Positions 25,822 to 35,560 of a stretch of DNA of 64,000 bases are shown in pieces. Positions within the stretch are counted from its first letter, which is position 1, and each line of letters starts with the position of its first letter. The position numbers were made by a program, and so were the translations under genes. The notes beneath the pieces are model-generated. The model saw only the letters and a list, made by a program, of their open reading frames with translations. It was not told the DNA's origin and made no database searches. This DNA comes from CAZBUB01 sp964494985 (GTDB taxonomy: Bacteria; Desulfobacterota; Desulfovibrionia; Desulfovibrionales; Desulfothermaceae), in NCBI GenBank assembly GCA_964494985.1, contig CAZBUB010000002.1, positions 62,001 to 126,000 on the forward strand. Reading direction: 5' to 3'.

Positions 25822-27641
25822 GTGCAATGTATCAGGGCCGAGAGCAGACCTTGTTTCGGGTCTGGGCGCCCTATCACTCCCGGGTCCAGGTCAGTCTGCA
25901 GCCCCCTCACCAAAAGCTGGTCCCCCTAGAGCAAAGCCCTTGGGGCTACTGGCAGGGCCTATTACCAGATGTGCCTCCTGGCAGCAGATACTTCTATCAG
26001 CTCCAGGAAGGCGAACTCCTGCCTGATCCTGCCTCCCGCCTGCAGCCCCTGGGTGTGCACCAGGCCTCAGAGGTGGTGGACACATCAGAATGCACCTGGC
26101 AAGACCAGGACTGGCCAGGATTGCAAGTGCAAGATATGATCCTGTATGAATTGCACATTGGTACTTTCACTTCAGAGGGCACCCTACAGGCCATTATCCC
26201 CAGATTACCTGAGCTAAAAGAGCTGGGGGTGAACACCTTGAGCCTGCTGCCTGTGGCCCAGTTCCCAGGCAGCCGCAACTGGGGCTACGACGGGGTCTAC
26301 CCTTTTGCTGTACAAAATTCCTATGGCGGACCCCGGAGACTGCAAGAGCTGGTCAATGCTTGTCACAGGCTAGGTCTGGCAGTGGTCCTGGATGTGGTCT
26401 ACAACCACCTGGGGCCCGAGGGCAACTACCTTTCCAGGTTCGGACCCTACTTTACTGACAAGTACCAGACTCCCTGGGGGCCAGCCTTGAACTTTGACTC
26501 TGCCTACAGTGACCAGATCCGCAACTTTTTTTTGCAAAATGCCCTGTACTGGCAAAAGGAGTTTCATCTGGACGGGCTGCGCCTGGATGCAGTGCATGCC
26601 ATATTCGACCAGAGCGCCAAGCCCTTCCTGCAGGAGCTCCAGGAGATAGTTCAGGCCCAGGCAAAGAAAATCGGCAGGCCTTTCAGCCTAATAGCAGAAA
26701 GCGACTTGAACGATGCCCGCCTGCTGAGAAGTCCTCGCCAAAGCGGCTTCGGCCTTGACGCCCAGTGGCTGGACGATTTCCACCACAGCCTGCACGCCCT
26801 GTTGACCGGAGAGCAGCAGGGCTACTATCAAGACTTCGGCAGTCTGGGACACTTGCAGAAATCTCTGCAACAGGGCTATGTTCTGGACTGGGAGTACTCC
26901 AGGTTCCGCAGGTGCCGCCACGGCAGTCCTGATCCAGATCGGCCCGCCAAGCAATTTGTGGCTTACTCCCAAAGCCACGACCAGGTGGGCAACCGCTTGT
27001 TGGGAGAGCGCCTCTGCCAGCTCCTCTCCTTTGAGCAGGCCAAGCTGGCAGCAGCCCTGACCATGCTTTCCCCTTATCCGCCAATGCTCTTCATGGGGGA
27101 GGAGTACGCAGAGACCTCGCCATTTTTGTATTTTGTCAGCCATGGAGATCAAGACCTGATCCAGGCGGTGCGAGAGGGCAGAAAACAGGAGTTCGCATCC
27201 TTTGGCTGGGATCAGGAACCAGCTGATCCCCAAAGCCAGGCGACCTTCCAACAAAGCAAGCTTGGTTGGCAGCTGCGAAACCAGGGCAGACATGCCACCA
27301 TGTTGGCCTGGTACCAGGAGCTCTTGCGCCTGCGCAACTCCCTGCCCTCCCTAGCCAGCAATGATTTCCAGACCCTGAAGGTAGAGGCCCTAGGGGAGCA
27401 GAGTCTGCTGCTTCTGCGTAGCAGCCAGCAGGAGGAAACAGCAGCCCTGTTCGCCTTTAAGGCAGGCGCCTGGCCAGAGCTCTTGGCAGAAGAGGGCTGG
27501 GAAAAACTTTTGGATTCCTGGGAGGTAAAGTGGTCAGGACCTGGATCCCAGCTGCCTGACATGGTTGGAGCCTTAGAGACCTTGAGTCTGCCTGGACCCG
27601 GAGCCGCACTTTTTCGGCGCTTAAGAGCCCAAGACCGATAA
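25812..27641 (+). CDS. treZ: malto-oligosyltrehalose trehalohydrolase
   Basis: Releases trehalose from maltooligosyl-trehalose made by TreY. 609 residues. N-terminal CBM48-like domain (TLFRVWAPYHSRVQVSL), then the GH13 barrel: ILYELHIGTFTSEGTL, LDVVYNHLGPEGNYL, catalytic Asp in DGLRLDAVHAIFD, Glu in LIAESDLND, and YSQSHDQVGNR. The start at 25812 overlaps the glgB end; an in-frame ATG at 25827 with AGG five bases upstream is also possible. Its partner treY lies 2.8 kb downstream behind the GH57 gene. Confidence 0.95.
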   Translation: MEIGAMYQGREQTLFRVWAPYHSRVQVSLQPPHQKLVPLEQSPWGYWQGLLPDVPPGSRYFYQLQEGELLPDPASRLQPLGVHQASEVVDTSECTWQDQDWPGLQVQDMILYELHIGTFTSEGTLQAIIPRLPELKELGVNTLSLLPVAQFPGSRNWGYDGVYPFAVQNSYGGPRRLQELVNACHRLGLAVVLDVVYNHLGPEGNYLSRFGPYFTDKYQTPWGPALNFDSAYSDQIRNFFLQNALYWQKEFHLDGLRLDAVHAIFDQSAKPFLQELQEIVQAQAKKIGRPFSLIAESDLNDARLLRSPRQSGFGLDAQWLDDFHHSLHALLTGEQQGYYQDFGSLGHLQKSLQQGYVLDWEYSRFRRCRHGSPDPDRPAKQFVAYSQSHDQVGNRLLGERLCQLLSFEQAKLAAALTMLSPYPPMLFMGEEYAETSPFLYFVSHGDQDLIQAVREGRKQEFASFGWDQEPADPQSQATFQQSKLGWQLRNQGRHATMLAWYQELLRLRNSLPSLASNDFQTLKVEALGEQSLLLLRSSQQEETAALFAFKAGAWPELLAEEGWEKLLDSWEVKWSGPGSQLPDMVGALETLSLPGPGAALFRRLRAQDR

Positions 27642-27672
27642 CCCTCACGCCCAAAATGGGCAGAGGCCAAAC

Positions 27673-27866
27673 ATGGAAAATGATCAATAGCCGTTCAAGG
27701 GGCCTGCCGGATTAGAGAGCCCAGGTGGCTGTGAAGAGCTGCAACTTCGCGAGCTTATTAAGCCTTAAGCTGCTGAAGGCAACTCATGTTGTCATCTTTC
27801 CAACCAGAGCCTGCGACTCCTAGCGCGTAGCGCGGCTGGCCTCCTCAACGATTAGCTCTTTTCCAT
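27673..27866. repeat. possible divergent family-1 repeat ends
   Basis: The treZ-GH57 gap is bounded by ATGGAAAA (27673-27680) and its inverse TTTTCCAT (27859-27866). The right end continues as ACAAAC, so the minus-strand read GTTTGTATGGAAAA equals the left flank of copy B. The interior is longer (194 bp) and not obviously palindromic. The gap holds no gene or terminator that I can see. Confidence 0.3.
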
Positions 27867-27885
27867 ACAAACGGAACAACACATT

Positions 27886-30309
27886 ATGTCTTCTCGTTAC
27901 ATTTGCATTCACGGCCATTTCTATCAACCGCCCAGGGAGAATCCCTGGCTGGAGGAAGTGGAGCTGCAGGAGTCAGCTGCCCCGTTCCACGACTGGAACC
28001 AGCGCATCACTGCGGAATGCTACGCCCCGAACACTGCCTCCAGGATCCTGGACCAGGACAAAAGAATACTGTTTATCGTCAATAACTACTCTATGATAAG
28101 CTTCAACTTCGGCCCCACACTGCTCTCCTGGCTACAGAGGCACCAGCCTGAAACCTACGCCGGCATTCTGGAGGCTGACCGGCAGAGCCAGAAACGCTTT
28201 TCAGGACACGGCTCCGCCCTGGCCCAGGTCTTTAATCACATGATTATGCCCCTGGCCACCAGAAGGGATAAGCAGACCCAAGTCCTGTGGGGCATCCAGG
28301 ATTTTCAGCACAGATTCAGGCGTTTCCCTGAAGGCATGTGGCTACCCGAAACTGCTGTGGACACCGAAAGCCTGGAGGTCCTTGCGGAAAACGGGATCAA
28401 GTTCACCATCCTGGCCCAGCACCAGGCTGCCAGGATCAGGCCCCTGCAAGGAGGCAAATGGGTGGATGTCCAAGGAGGAAGGATCGACCCCACCCAGCCC
28501 TATCTCTGCCGTCTGCCCTCAGGCAGAGAGATCTCCCTATTCTTTTACGACGGCCCCATCTCCCAGGACATCGCCTTCGGGGGATTGCTGAATAATGGAG
28601 AGCACTTGGCCGACAGACTGAATTCCGGTTTCAGCCATAAGCGGGACAGGCCCCAGCTGGTACACGTGGCCACAGACGGAGAGACTTACGGCCACCACCA
28701 CCGCATGGGGGACATGGCCCTGGCTTTTGCCCTTTTCTATATCGAAGCCCAGGATCTGGCCAAGCTCACTATCTACTCAGAATACCTGGAAAACCACCCT
28801 CCAAGCAATGAAGTGCAGATCCTGGAAAACAGCTCCTGGAGCTGCGCCCACGGAGTGGAGCGCTGGAGGACTAACTGTGGCTGCCACAGTGGCCTGCAGC
28901 CCAAATGGCAGCAGAACTGGCGAAAACCGCTACGCCAGGGCATGGATATGCTCCGAGACAGGCTGGCCCCGGTTTTTGAAAAGCAAGGGGCCAAATACCT
29001 GCAGCATCCCTGGCAGGCCAGGGATAACTACATCCAGGTCCTCTTGGATCGCAGTCCTGAGAATGTGCAGCAGTTCCTGGATCAGCACAGCAGCCGAAAG
29101 CTGGGGCCAAAAGAAAAGAGCCTCTCTCTTATCCTGCTGGAGATGCAGCTGCACTGCCAACTGATGTACACCAGTTGCGGCTGGTTCTTTGATGAAATCT
29201 CCGGATTGGAGCCTATCCAGGTCATGCGCTATGCAGATCGGGCCATGCAGCTGGCTGCAGAGCTGCACATAGACTCCCTGCAGGAAGAGTACCTGCAGAT
29301 CCTGGAACAGGCTCCCAGCAACAAGTACTCCCACGGCAGGGAAGTCTTCGAGAGGTTCGTGCAGCCGGCAGAAGTGAATTTTTTGTTCTTGGCCGGTCAC
29401 TTTGCTCTGTTTTCCCTGTTCGCCGAGGATGCCCAGGCTATCCGCCTTTACTGCTACAGCGCCCGCAACCAAAGCTATCAAAGACTGCAGGCTGGCAATT
29501 TAAGGCTGGCTCTGGGCTGCAGCAGGCTGACTTCCCAGATCACCTGGCAGGAAAAAGAGATCTGCTTTGCCGCGGTCTACCTGGGCGGACACAACGCCAA
29601 CTGCGGCCTGCGTGAAGATATGGGGAAGCAGGAATTTCAGGCTATGCAGCAGGAGATAAAGGGCCTGTTTCGCCAGGGAGATCTGCCCAATTTGATCCGC
29701 AGCATGGACAGCTATTTTGGCAGCCACAGCTATACCTTCTGGCATCTATTCAAGGATGAACAGCAAAAGGTGATCCAGGAGATCCTGGAACCTGGCCTGG
29801 AGGAAATCCACTCTAGCCTCAGGCAGATTCTGGAGCAAAATTTTACCCTGCTCAATTTCCTAACCCGGATTCAGTCCTCCCTGCCCCGGACCCTGCGGGT
29901 CACTGCAGAGACAGTGATCAACAGCGAATTCACCCAGCTCCTGGAACAGGAAACAGTCGACCTGGACCGCATCCAGGAGCTGATCCAAAAAGCCCAGGAC
30001 TGGAGGATCGAACTGGAATCCGCTTCATTGGGCTTCAAGGCTGGCTGGTACATAGACTCCCATATGCAAAAACTCCTAAACTCCCCTGAGGATAGGGAGC
30101 TTATGCAGCATGTCCTGCAGCTTCTAAACAGCCTGACGTCCCTCAAGCTGGATCTAAACCTCTGGAAATCCCAGAATATCATCTTTGAGTTGGCCAGACG
30201 TCTGCATACCAAGAAAACTATAGCAGCTAGGCAAGGGGACCAAGAAGCCCGGGACTGGGTGGAGCTCATGCGCAGCCTGGCAGAGCAGCTGGCAGTGAAC
30301 ATCTCCTAG
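27886..30309 (+). CDS. GH57 family glycoside hydrolase/transferase with DUF3536
   Basis: 807 residues. The N terminus has the GH57 first conserved region (ICIHGHFYQPPRENPWLEEV). FPEGMWLPETAVDTESLEVL and ATDGETYGHHHRMGD (residues ~260-280) are further GH57-type catalytic-barrel segments. The C-terminal ~280 residues correspond to DUF3536. GH57 enzymes act on alpha-glucans (amylase, 4-alpha-glucanotransferase, branching), but the activity of the DUF3536 subgroup is not established. It lies between treZ and treY in a glucan-trehalose locus, so an alpha-glucan substrate is likely. ATG 27886 has no strong ribosome site. Confidence 0.88.
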   Translation: MSSRYICIHGHFYQPPRENPWLEEVELQESAAPFHDWNQRITAECYAPNTASRILDQDKRILFIVNNYSMISFNFGPTLLSWLQRHQPETYAGILEADRQSQKRFSGHGSALAQVFNHMIMPLATRRDKQTQVLWGIQDFQHRFRRFPEGMWLPETAVDTESLEVLAENGIKFTILAQHQAARIRPLQGGKWVDVQGGRIDPTQPYLCRLPSGREISLFFYDGPISQDIAFGGLLNNGEHLADRLNSGFSHKRDRPQLVHVATDGETYGHHHRMGDMALAFALFYIEAQDLAKLTIYSEYLENHPPSNEVQILENSSWSCAHGVERWRTNCGCHSGLQPKWQQNWRKPLRQGMDMLRDRLAPVFEKQGAKYLQHPWQARDNYIQVLLDRSPENVQQFLDQHSSRKLGPKEKSLSLILLEMQLHCQLMYTSCGWFFDEISGLEPIQVMRYADRAMQLAAELHIDSLQEEYLQILEQAPSNKYSHGREVFERFVQPAEVNFLFLAGHFALFSLFAEDAQAIRLYCYSARNQSYQRLQAGNLRLALGCSRLTSQITWQEKEICFAAVYLGGHNANCGLREDMGKQEFQAMQQEIKGLFRQGDLPNLIRSMDSYFGSHSYTFWHLFKDEQQKVIQEILEPGLEEIHSSLRQILEQNFTLLNFLTRIQSSLPRTLRVTAETVINSEFTQLLEQETVDLDRIQELIQKAQDWRIELESASLGFKAGWYIDSHMQKLLNSPEDRELMQHVLQLLNSLTSLKLDLNLWKSQNIIFELARRLHTKKTIAARQGDQEARDWVELMRSLAEQLAVNIS

Positions 30310-30459
30310 CTCATCCAGGTCCCAGGAGTAATCGACAACCAGAAAAACTATCAGATGAGGACTACATTCAGGGCCACGATACCTATCATGCCCTGAATAT
30401 ATCTAATTGTTTTCCAACAAACAAAGGGAAATCTAAACACTTCAATACAAAAGGCCCCC

Positions 30460-33258
30460 ATGCAAATCCCCACCAGCACCTACAGGCTTCAATTTCGGCC
30501 TGGCTTTGGTTTCCCAGAAGCCTCCAATATCCTGAGCTACCTCTTAAGCCTGGGCATAGGCGCTATCTATGCCTCTCCCATATTTGCTGCCAGGCCAGGC
30601 AGCCAGCACGGCTATGACGTGGTGGATCCAGGCAGGATCAATCCGGAGCTGGGCTCAGAGCAGGAGCTCATGCAGCTGATCCATGCCGTGCGGGACGGAT
30701 CCATGGGCTGGGTTCAGGACATCGTGCCCAATCACATGGCTTTTGCCTGGGAGAACCAGATGCTCATGGAGGTTCTGGAGCATAGACAAAGATCCAGGTA
30801 TTTCTCTATGTTCGACATAGACTGGGAGCACCCCTATCCCGGCCTGCACTCCAGGGTCCTGGCCCCTTTCCTGGGCCAGCTCTTCGGTCAAGCCCTGGAA
30901 CAGGGCGTGATAAAGCTGGACTACTCAGAACAGGGTTTTTTCTTTGCCTATTACGAGCACAAACTCCCCCTTAGCCTGGACTCTTACGCCTGGGTTCTCA
31001 CCCAGGGCCTGCAAGACCTAAAAAAGGAGCTGAGCGAAGAGCACCCGGACTTTATCAATCTTCTGGGAGGCTTTTATGTCCTGAAAACTCTGCCCCAGCT
31101 CGAGGATCCCCAGGAATGTCTGGCCCAGGCAAAATTCGCTAAAAAGCTGCTCTTTGATCTCTACTCCAGAAACAGGCAGATCCACAACTGGATCAACACA
31201 CTCCTGCAGAGAATAAACAACCAGCTCGGCTGGACTGACTCCTTCCAGACCTTGGATCAGCTCCTGGAGATGCAGTACTTCAAACTCTCCTATTGGAAGC
31301 TGGCTACAGAGGAAATCAACTACCGCCGTTTCTTCAACGTCAATGAGCTGATCTGCCTGCGTATGCAGGATGATATTGCCTTCAGACATGTACACCAGCT
31401 GCCCTTGGATCTTTTACGCCAGGGCCTGATCACCGGGCTCAGGATCGACCATGTGGACGGCCTACTGGATCCTGCTGGCTATCTGCACAAGCTGCGCAGC
31501 CAGGCCCCTGGGGCAGGGATCTGGGTAGAAAAGATCCTGGAGGCCAGGGAAAGCCTGCCTAGGGACTGGCCTGTACAAGGCAGCACTGGATACGATTTCT
31601 TAAACCGACTCAACCAGCTGTTTGTGGAATCCAAAAACTTCAAGCTGCTGCAAAGCATCTACTCTGCATATACTTCTCAGAGTCGAAATACACTGGAAAT
31701 CAGCGCCAAAAGCAAGCGCCTGATCCTGGAAAAGGAGATGGCGGGAGAACTGCAGAATGTGGCCAGATTGCTGCATGAGGTCTTCAGCAGCTACAGACAC
31801 GGCAGGGACATTAGCTTCAATGCCCTGCACAGGGCCCTGCAGGAGCTTTTGGTCTATTTCCCTGTCTACCGTACCTACTTCACTGAGCAGAGCTTTTCTG
31901 AGCAGGATTGGCACTACCTGCACGAGGCCCTGGGTATGGCTTCCCAGGCCAACCCGGATCTCGAGCTGGAGCTGAGCCTTCTGCAGCACTTCTTCTCCAA
32001 TCAGGCCCAGGATCAGGACCAGCAGGACAGAGGGATCTGGATCAAGGCCCTGATGCGTCTGCAGCAGCTCTCCGGTCCCCTGGCTGCAAAGGGCTTCGAG
32101 GACACCACCCTTTATGTAAGCGGCAGACTCCTGTCCCTGAATGAAGTGGGCGGGAACCCGGACAGTCAGGGCCTCTCCAGGCAGAAATTGCACCAGTTCC
32201 TGCAGCAAAGGGCCAAGCTCTGGCCCGGCAGCATGAGTTGCACCTCCACCCACGACTGCAAAAGAGGGGAAGATATGCGAGCCAGGCTGAACGTGCTCTC
32301 TGAGCTGGCCAGCCAATGGCAGGAAAAGCTGAAGTCCTGGAGCAAGATGAACTCCAGGCGCAGGCCGATGCTGCAGGGCAAAAGAGTTCCTGACCGCAAT
32401 GAGGAGTACTGCCTGTACCAGACCCTGTTGGGGACCATGCCTTTTTTAAAGGAGCAGATGCAAGACTTTCCAGAGCGCATTGAGCAGTATTTGATCAAGG
32501 CCTTGCGGGAGGCCAAGGTGCATTCGGACTGGATCAATCCCAACATAGAGTATGAACAGGCCTGTATCAAATATCTGCGCAGGCTCCTGCAGGGAGAGCA
32601 CCAAGACTTCTGGCAGGATTTTATCCAGTTCCAGGCCAAAGTTGCCTACCTGGGCATTTTCAACTCCCTGGCCCAAACCCTGCTCAAGCTGACCGCACCT
32701 GGAGTGCCTGACCTGTACCAGGGTACTGAATTTTGGGATCTTAGCTTGGTAGATCCAGATAACCGCAGACCTGTGGACTTCGAATCCAGGCAAAAGGTCC
32801 TGCACAAGATTCAAGACAGGGAAAAACAAAGCTCCAAAACACTGCTACAAGAGCTTTTGCAGAACCTGCCTGACCCCAGTATCAAGCTCTTTGTGCTTTA
32901 CAAAGCTTTAGGGCTTCGCAAAGAATTGCCGGAGCTTTTCCTGCGCGGAGAATATATTCAGATACAAAGCTATGGTCAGAAGGCCAGGCATGTCTTTGCC
33001 TTTGCCAGACGTCTGGGGAATACCTGGGTCCTGGTGGCAGTGCCCAGGCTACCCTCAGGTCTGATCCGGGCCAGGGAAGTTCCCTTGGGCCGACAAGCCT
33101 GGGAGGATACCAGCCTAGAGCTGCCGGAGCATGCCCCGGACTTGTGGACGGATATTTTTTGTGTTAGGAGCCTCTCCTGCGCCAAACAGGCCAAGATGGC
33201 CGAGCTTTGCCAGGAATTTCCCCTGCTACTTCTAAAGGGTGAGAGCCAGTCATGCTGA
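30460..33258 (+). CDS. treY: malto-oligosyltrehalose synthase
   Basis: Isomerises the reducing-end alpha-1,4 bond of maltodextrins to the alpha,alpha-1,1 bond of trehalose. 932 residues, at the long end of the family. Landmarks: STYRLQFRPGFGFPEASNIL at the start, YASPIFAARPGSQHGYDVVD, VQDIVPNHMAF, ITGLRIDHVDGLLDP (catalytic Asp), STHDCKRGEDMRARL and the late GVPDLYQGTEFWDLSLVDPD. AAAGG precedes ATG 30460. It overlaps malQ by 7 bases. With TreZ it turns glycogen-type glucan into free trehalose. Confidence 0.96.
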   Translation: MQIPTSTYRLQFRPGFGFPEASNILSYLLSLGIGAIYASPIFAARPGSQHGYDVVDPGRINPELGSEQELMQLIHAVRDGSMGWVQDIVPNHMAFAWENQMLMEVLEHRQRSRYFSMFDIDWEHPYPGLHSRVLAPFLGQLFGQALEQGVIKLDYSEQGFFFAYYEHKLPLSLDSYAWVLTQGLQDLKKELSEEHPDFINLLGGFYVLKTLPQLEDPQECLAQAKFAKKLLFDLYSRNRQIHNWINTLLQRINNQLGWTDSFQTLDQLLEMQYFKLSYWKLATEEINYRRFFNVNELICLRMQDDIAFRHVHQLPLDLLRQGLITGLRIDHVDGLLDPAGYLHKLRSQAPGAGIWVEKILEARESLPRDWPVQGSTGYDFLNRLNQLFVESKNFKLLQSIYSAYTSQSRNTLEISAKSKRLILEKEMAGELQNVARLLHEVFSSYRHGRDISFNALHRALQELLVYFPVYRTYFTEQSFSEQDWHYLHEALGMASQANPDLELELSLLQHFFSNQAQDQDQQDRGIWIKALMRLQQLSGPLAAKGFEDTTLYVSGRLLSLNEVGGNPDSQGLSRQKLHQFLQQRAKLWPGSMSCTSTHDCKRGEDMRARLNVLSELASQWQEKLKSWSKMNSRRRPMLQGKRVPDRNEEYCLYQTLLGTMPFLKEQMQDFPERIEQYLIKALREAKVHSDWINPNIEYEQACIKYLRRLLQGEHQDFWQDFIQFQAKVAYLGIFNSLAQTLLKLTAPGVPDLYQGTEFWDLSLVDPDNRRPVDFESRQKVLHKIQDREKQSSKTLLQELLQNLPDPSIKLFVLYKALGLRKELPELFLRGEYIQIQSYGQKARHVFAFARRLGNTWVLVAVPRLPSGLIRAREVPLGRQAWEDTSLELPEHAPDLWTDIFCVRSLSCAKQAKMAELCQEFPLLLLKGESQSC

Positions 33259-34754
33259 AAACCAGGGCCAGCGGCCTTTTGCTACACATCACTTCCCTTC
33301 CCTCCAAATACGGCCTAGGGGATCTGGGGCCTGGGGCCTATGAGTTCGCTGACTTCCTGCACAGCGCAGGCCAAAGCTTTTGGCAGGTCTTGCCCCTGAA
33401 CCCTACCAGTGCAATTTTCCAGCACTCCCCCTACAGCAGCGACTCCGCCTTTGCAGGCAATCCTTTGCTAATCAGCCCGGAAATACTGCTTGCTGACGGG
33501 CTGCTCAAAGAAGAAGAGCTGCCTCAGAGCATAGACGCGGAATCCAGCCAAGCTGACTATGAACAGGCGGCCAGACTCAAGGAAAGCTCCCTGCAACTGG
33601 CCTGTCAGCGCCTGCAGGAGCAGCCCCAGCTGTGGGCGGAATACAAAAATTTTTGCCACAGGCACCAGGATTGGCTGTATGATTACGCCCTGTTTAAGGC
33701 CTTGAAATTTCGACAAAGCGGCCAAGCTTGGACAGCATGGCCGCAGGGAATAAGGGACAGGGAGCCCGAAGCCCTGGAGCATATCTGCCAGGAGCAGACC
33801 CAGGTGCTGGAGGAAGTCAGAAGGCAACAGTTTCTGTTCTTCAGGCAGTGGGACAGCCTAAAGGAGTATTGCAACCGCAAGGCTATCCAGATTATCGGGG
33901 ACATGCCCATCTATGTCAGCCAGGACAGCGCAGATGTCTGGAGCCATAGAGAACTCTTTCAACTGAACCCTGACGGCACCCCCAGCAGCCTGGCAGGCGT
34001 GCCCCCAGACTACTTCAGCAGCACCGGCCAGCTCTGGGGCAACCCTTTGTACAACTGGCAGGAAATGCAGAACCAGGGTTTTGCCTGGTGGCTCTGCAGG
34101 ATGGGCCAGGCTCTAGAGCTTTTTGACCTGGCGCGCATAGACCACTTCCGAGGCCTGGTGGGCTACTGGGAGGTACCCGCCGGGGAGAAGACCGCGGTAA
34201 ACGGGACCTGGCGCAGCGCCCCGGCTTATGAGTTCTTTAATACCATACTCAGGCACTATCCCTACCTGCCGGTCATAGCCGAGGACTTGGGGGAGATCAC
34301 CTCGGATGTACGCGAGGTTCTGGCCCATTACCAGCTGCCCAACATGAAGCTCCTGCTTTTTGCCTTTGATCAGGACAACCCGGGGCATCCTTTTCTACCT
34401 CACAACTACCAGCCCAACTGCGTGGTCTACACAGGAACCCACGACACCAACACCCTCTTGGGCTGGTTTGAGCAGGAGGCAACTGCTGAGGAGAAAAGCA
34501 GACTGTTTACCTACCTAGGCCTGGAGCCTGCACTCCACAAGCTGCACTGGGCTGTGATGAGACTGGGCATGATGTCCGTGGCCAACCTCTTTCTCCTGCC
34601 GGTACAGGATCTGCTGGGCCTGGACCACAGGGCCAGAATGAACTTCCCAGGCACTGAACAGGGCAACTGGCTCTGGAGACTGCGGCCCGGACAGCTAGAT
34701 AGCGAGCTAGCGGCAAATCTGGCTAAACTGACCAGAACTTGTGGCAGACTCTAA
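33252..34754 (+). CDS. malQ: 4-alpha-glucanotransferase (amylomaltase, GH77)
   Basis: Disproportionates maltodextrins in the cytoplasm. 500 residues, normal for bacterial amylomaltase. Typical segments: RASGLLLHITSLPSKYGLGD, FWQVLPLNPT, GDMPIYVSQDSADVW, nucleophile Asp in LARIDHFRGLVGYWEVP, acid/base Glu in VIAEDLGEIT, and TGTHDTNTLLGW. Starts inside the treY stop (7-base overlap), so translationally coupled. It closes the glucan set: MalQ recycles short chains left by TreYZ. Confidence 0.97.
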   Translation: MLKTRASGLLLHITSLPSKYGLGDLGPGAYEFADFLHSAGQSFWQVLPLNPTSAIFQHSPYSSDSAFAGNPLLISPEILLADGLLKEEELPQSIDAESSQADYEQAARLKESSLQLACQRLQEQPQLWAEYKNFCHRHQDWLYDYALFKALKFRQSGQAWTAWPQGIRDREPEALEHICQEQTQVLEEVRRQQFLFFRQWDSLKEYCNRKAIQIIGDMPIYVSQDSADVWSHRELFQLNPDGTPSSLAGVPPDYFSSTGQLWGNPLYNWQEMQNQGFAWWLCRMGQALELFDLARIDHFRGLVGYWEVPAGEKTAVNGTWRSAPAYEFFNTILRHYPYLPVIAEDLGEITSDVREVLAHYQLPNMKLLLFAFDQDNPGHPFLPHNYQPNCVVYTGTHDTNTLLGWFEQEATAEEKSRLFTYLGLEPALHKLHWAVMRLGMMSVANLFLLPVQDLLGLDHRARMNFPGTEQGNWLWRLRPGQLDSELAANLAKLTRTCGRL

Positions 34755-34812
34755 CCAAAAAAAGCAAGGCGCACTGACACAGCAACCACGAGAAGCTATT
34801 ACGGAGATGGAC

Positions 34813-35382
34813 ATGAGCCAAACCTCGATAGGACAAAGGATAAAGAAGCTGCGCCAGGCCAGGGAGCTTAGCAGACAAGATCTTGCGAAGAGAACTAACA
34901 CTGCTCCGGAATTTATCCAGGAGCTGGAGGAACAGGACCTCTCTCCCTCCCTGGGCCCGCTGCTCAAAATTTCCAGGGCCCTGGGCACCAGGCTGGGCAC
35001 CTTCCTGGATGACCAGCAAAGCCAGGATCCCTTGATTGTTAGGCTCCAGGACAGAGACCAGGAGCTGGGTCTGATCACCGGCAAAAACGGACCTGAATCA
35101 TTGCGTTTCTACTCTTTGGGCAGAGGCAAGACAGATCGACACATGGAACCCTTTTTCATCCAGGTATTGCCGAAGTCAGCCCAGGACAGGACCCTGTCCT
35201 CCCATGAAGGAGAAGAGTTCCTGGTGGTTCTCTCCGGGGAGCTTGAGGTCCTCTACGATGATCAGACCCATCACCTGGGGCCAGGGGACAGCATCTACTA
35301 CAACTCTGTGGTCCCCCATTGCGTCAGCTGCAAGGGGCAGGAGCCTGCGGAGATCTACGCTGTTTTGTATCTGCCCCATTAG
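34813..35382 (+). CDS. XRE-family HTH + cupin transcription regulator
   Basis: 189 residues from ATG 34813 (GGAG six bases upstream); an in-frame GTG at 34741 would overlap malQ. HTH_3 at ~5-60 (IGQRIKKLRQARELSRQDLA and FIQELEEQDLSPSLGPLLKI); cupin_2 at ~120-187 (SSHEGEEFLVVLSGELEVLY and HHLGPGDSIYYNSVVPHCVS). Such proteins sense a small ligand in the cupin barrel. The acyl-CoA ligase gene follows on the same strand after 178 bases, so regulation of that gene is the natural guess. Although it follows malQ closely, I would not link it functionally to glucan metabolism. Confidence 0.9.
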   Translation: MSQTSIGQRIKKLRQARELSRQDLAKRTNTAPEFIQELEEQDLSPSLGPLLKISRALGTRLGTFLDDQQSQDPLIVRLQDRDQELGLITGKNGPESLRFYSLGRGKTDRHMEPFFIQVLPKSAQDRTLSSHEGEEFLVVLSGELEVLYDDQTHHLGPGDSIYYNSVVPHCVSCKGQEPAEIYAVLYLPH

Positions 35383-35560
35383 TCCTGGTGCAGATCAGCG
35401 AACGCCGAGAGCATTCCGAGTTTGATTCGTCCTGTTTGCCGAACCCAGGGCATTCAGTCATGCGAGCCATACAGATGTATCAAAATTATTGGAATCCCTT
35501 CCTCAAGCAGGAAACGCATATTCAGGCCCCAACAAACCTCAACTATTAGGTCACTCACTT

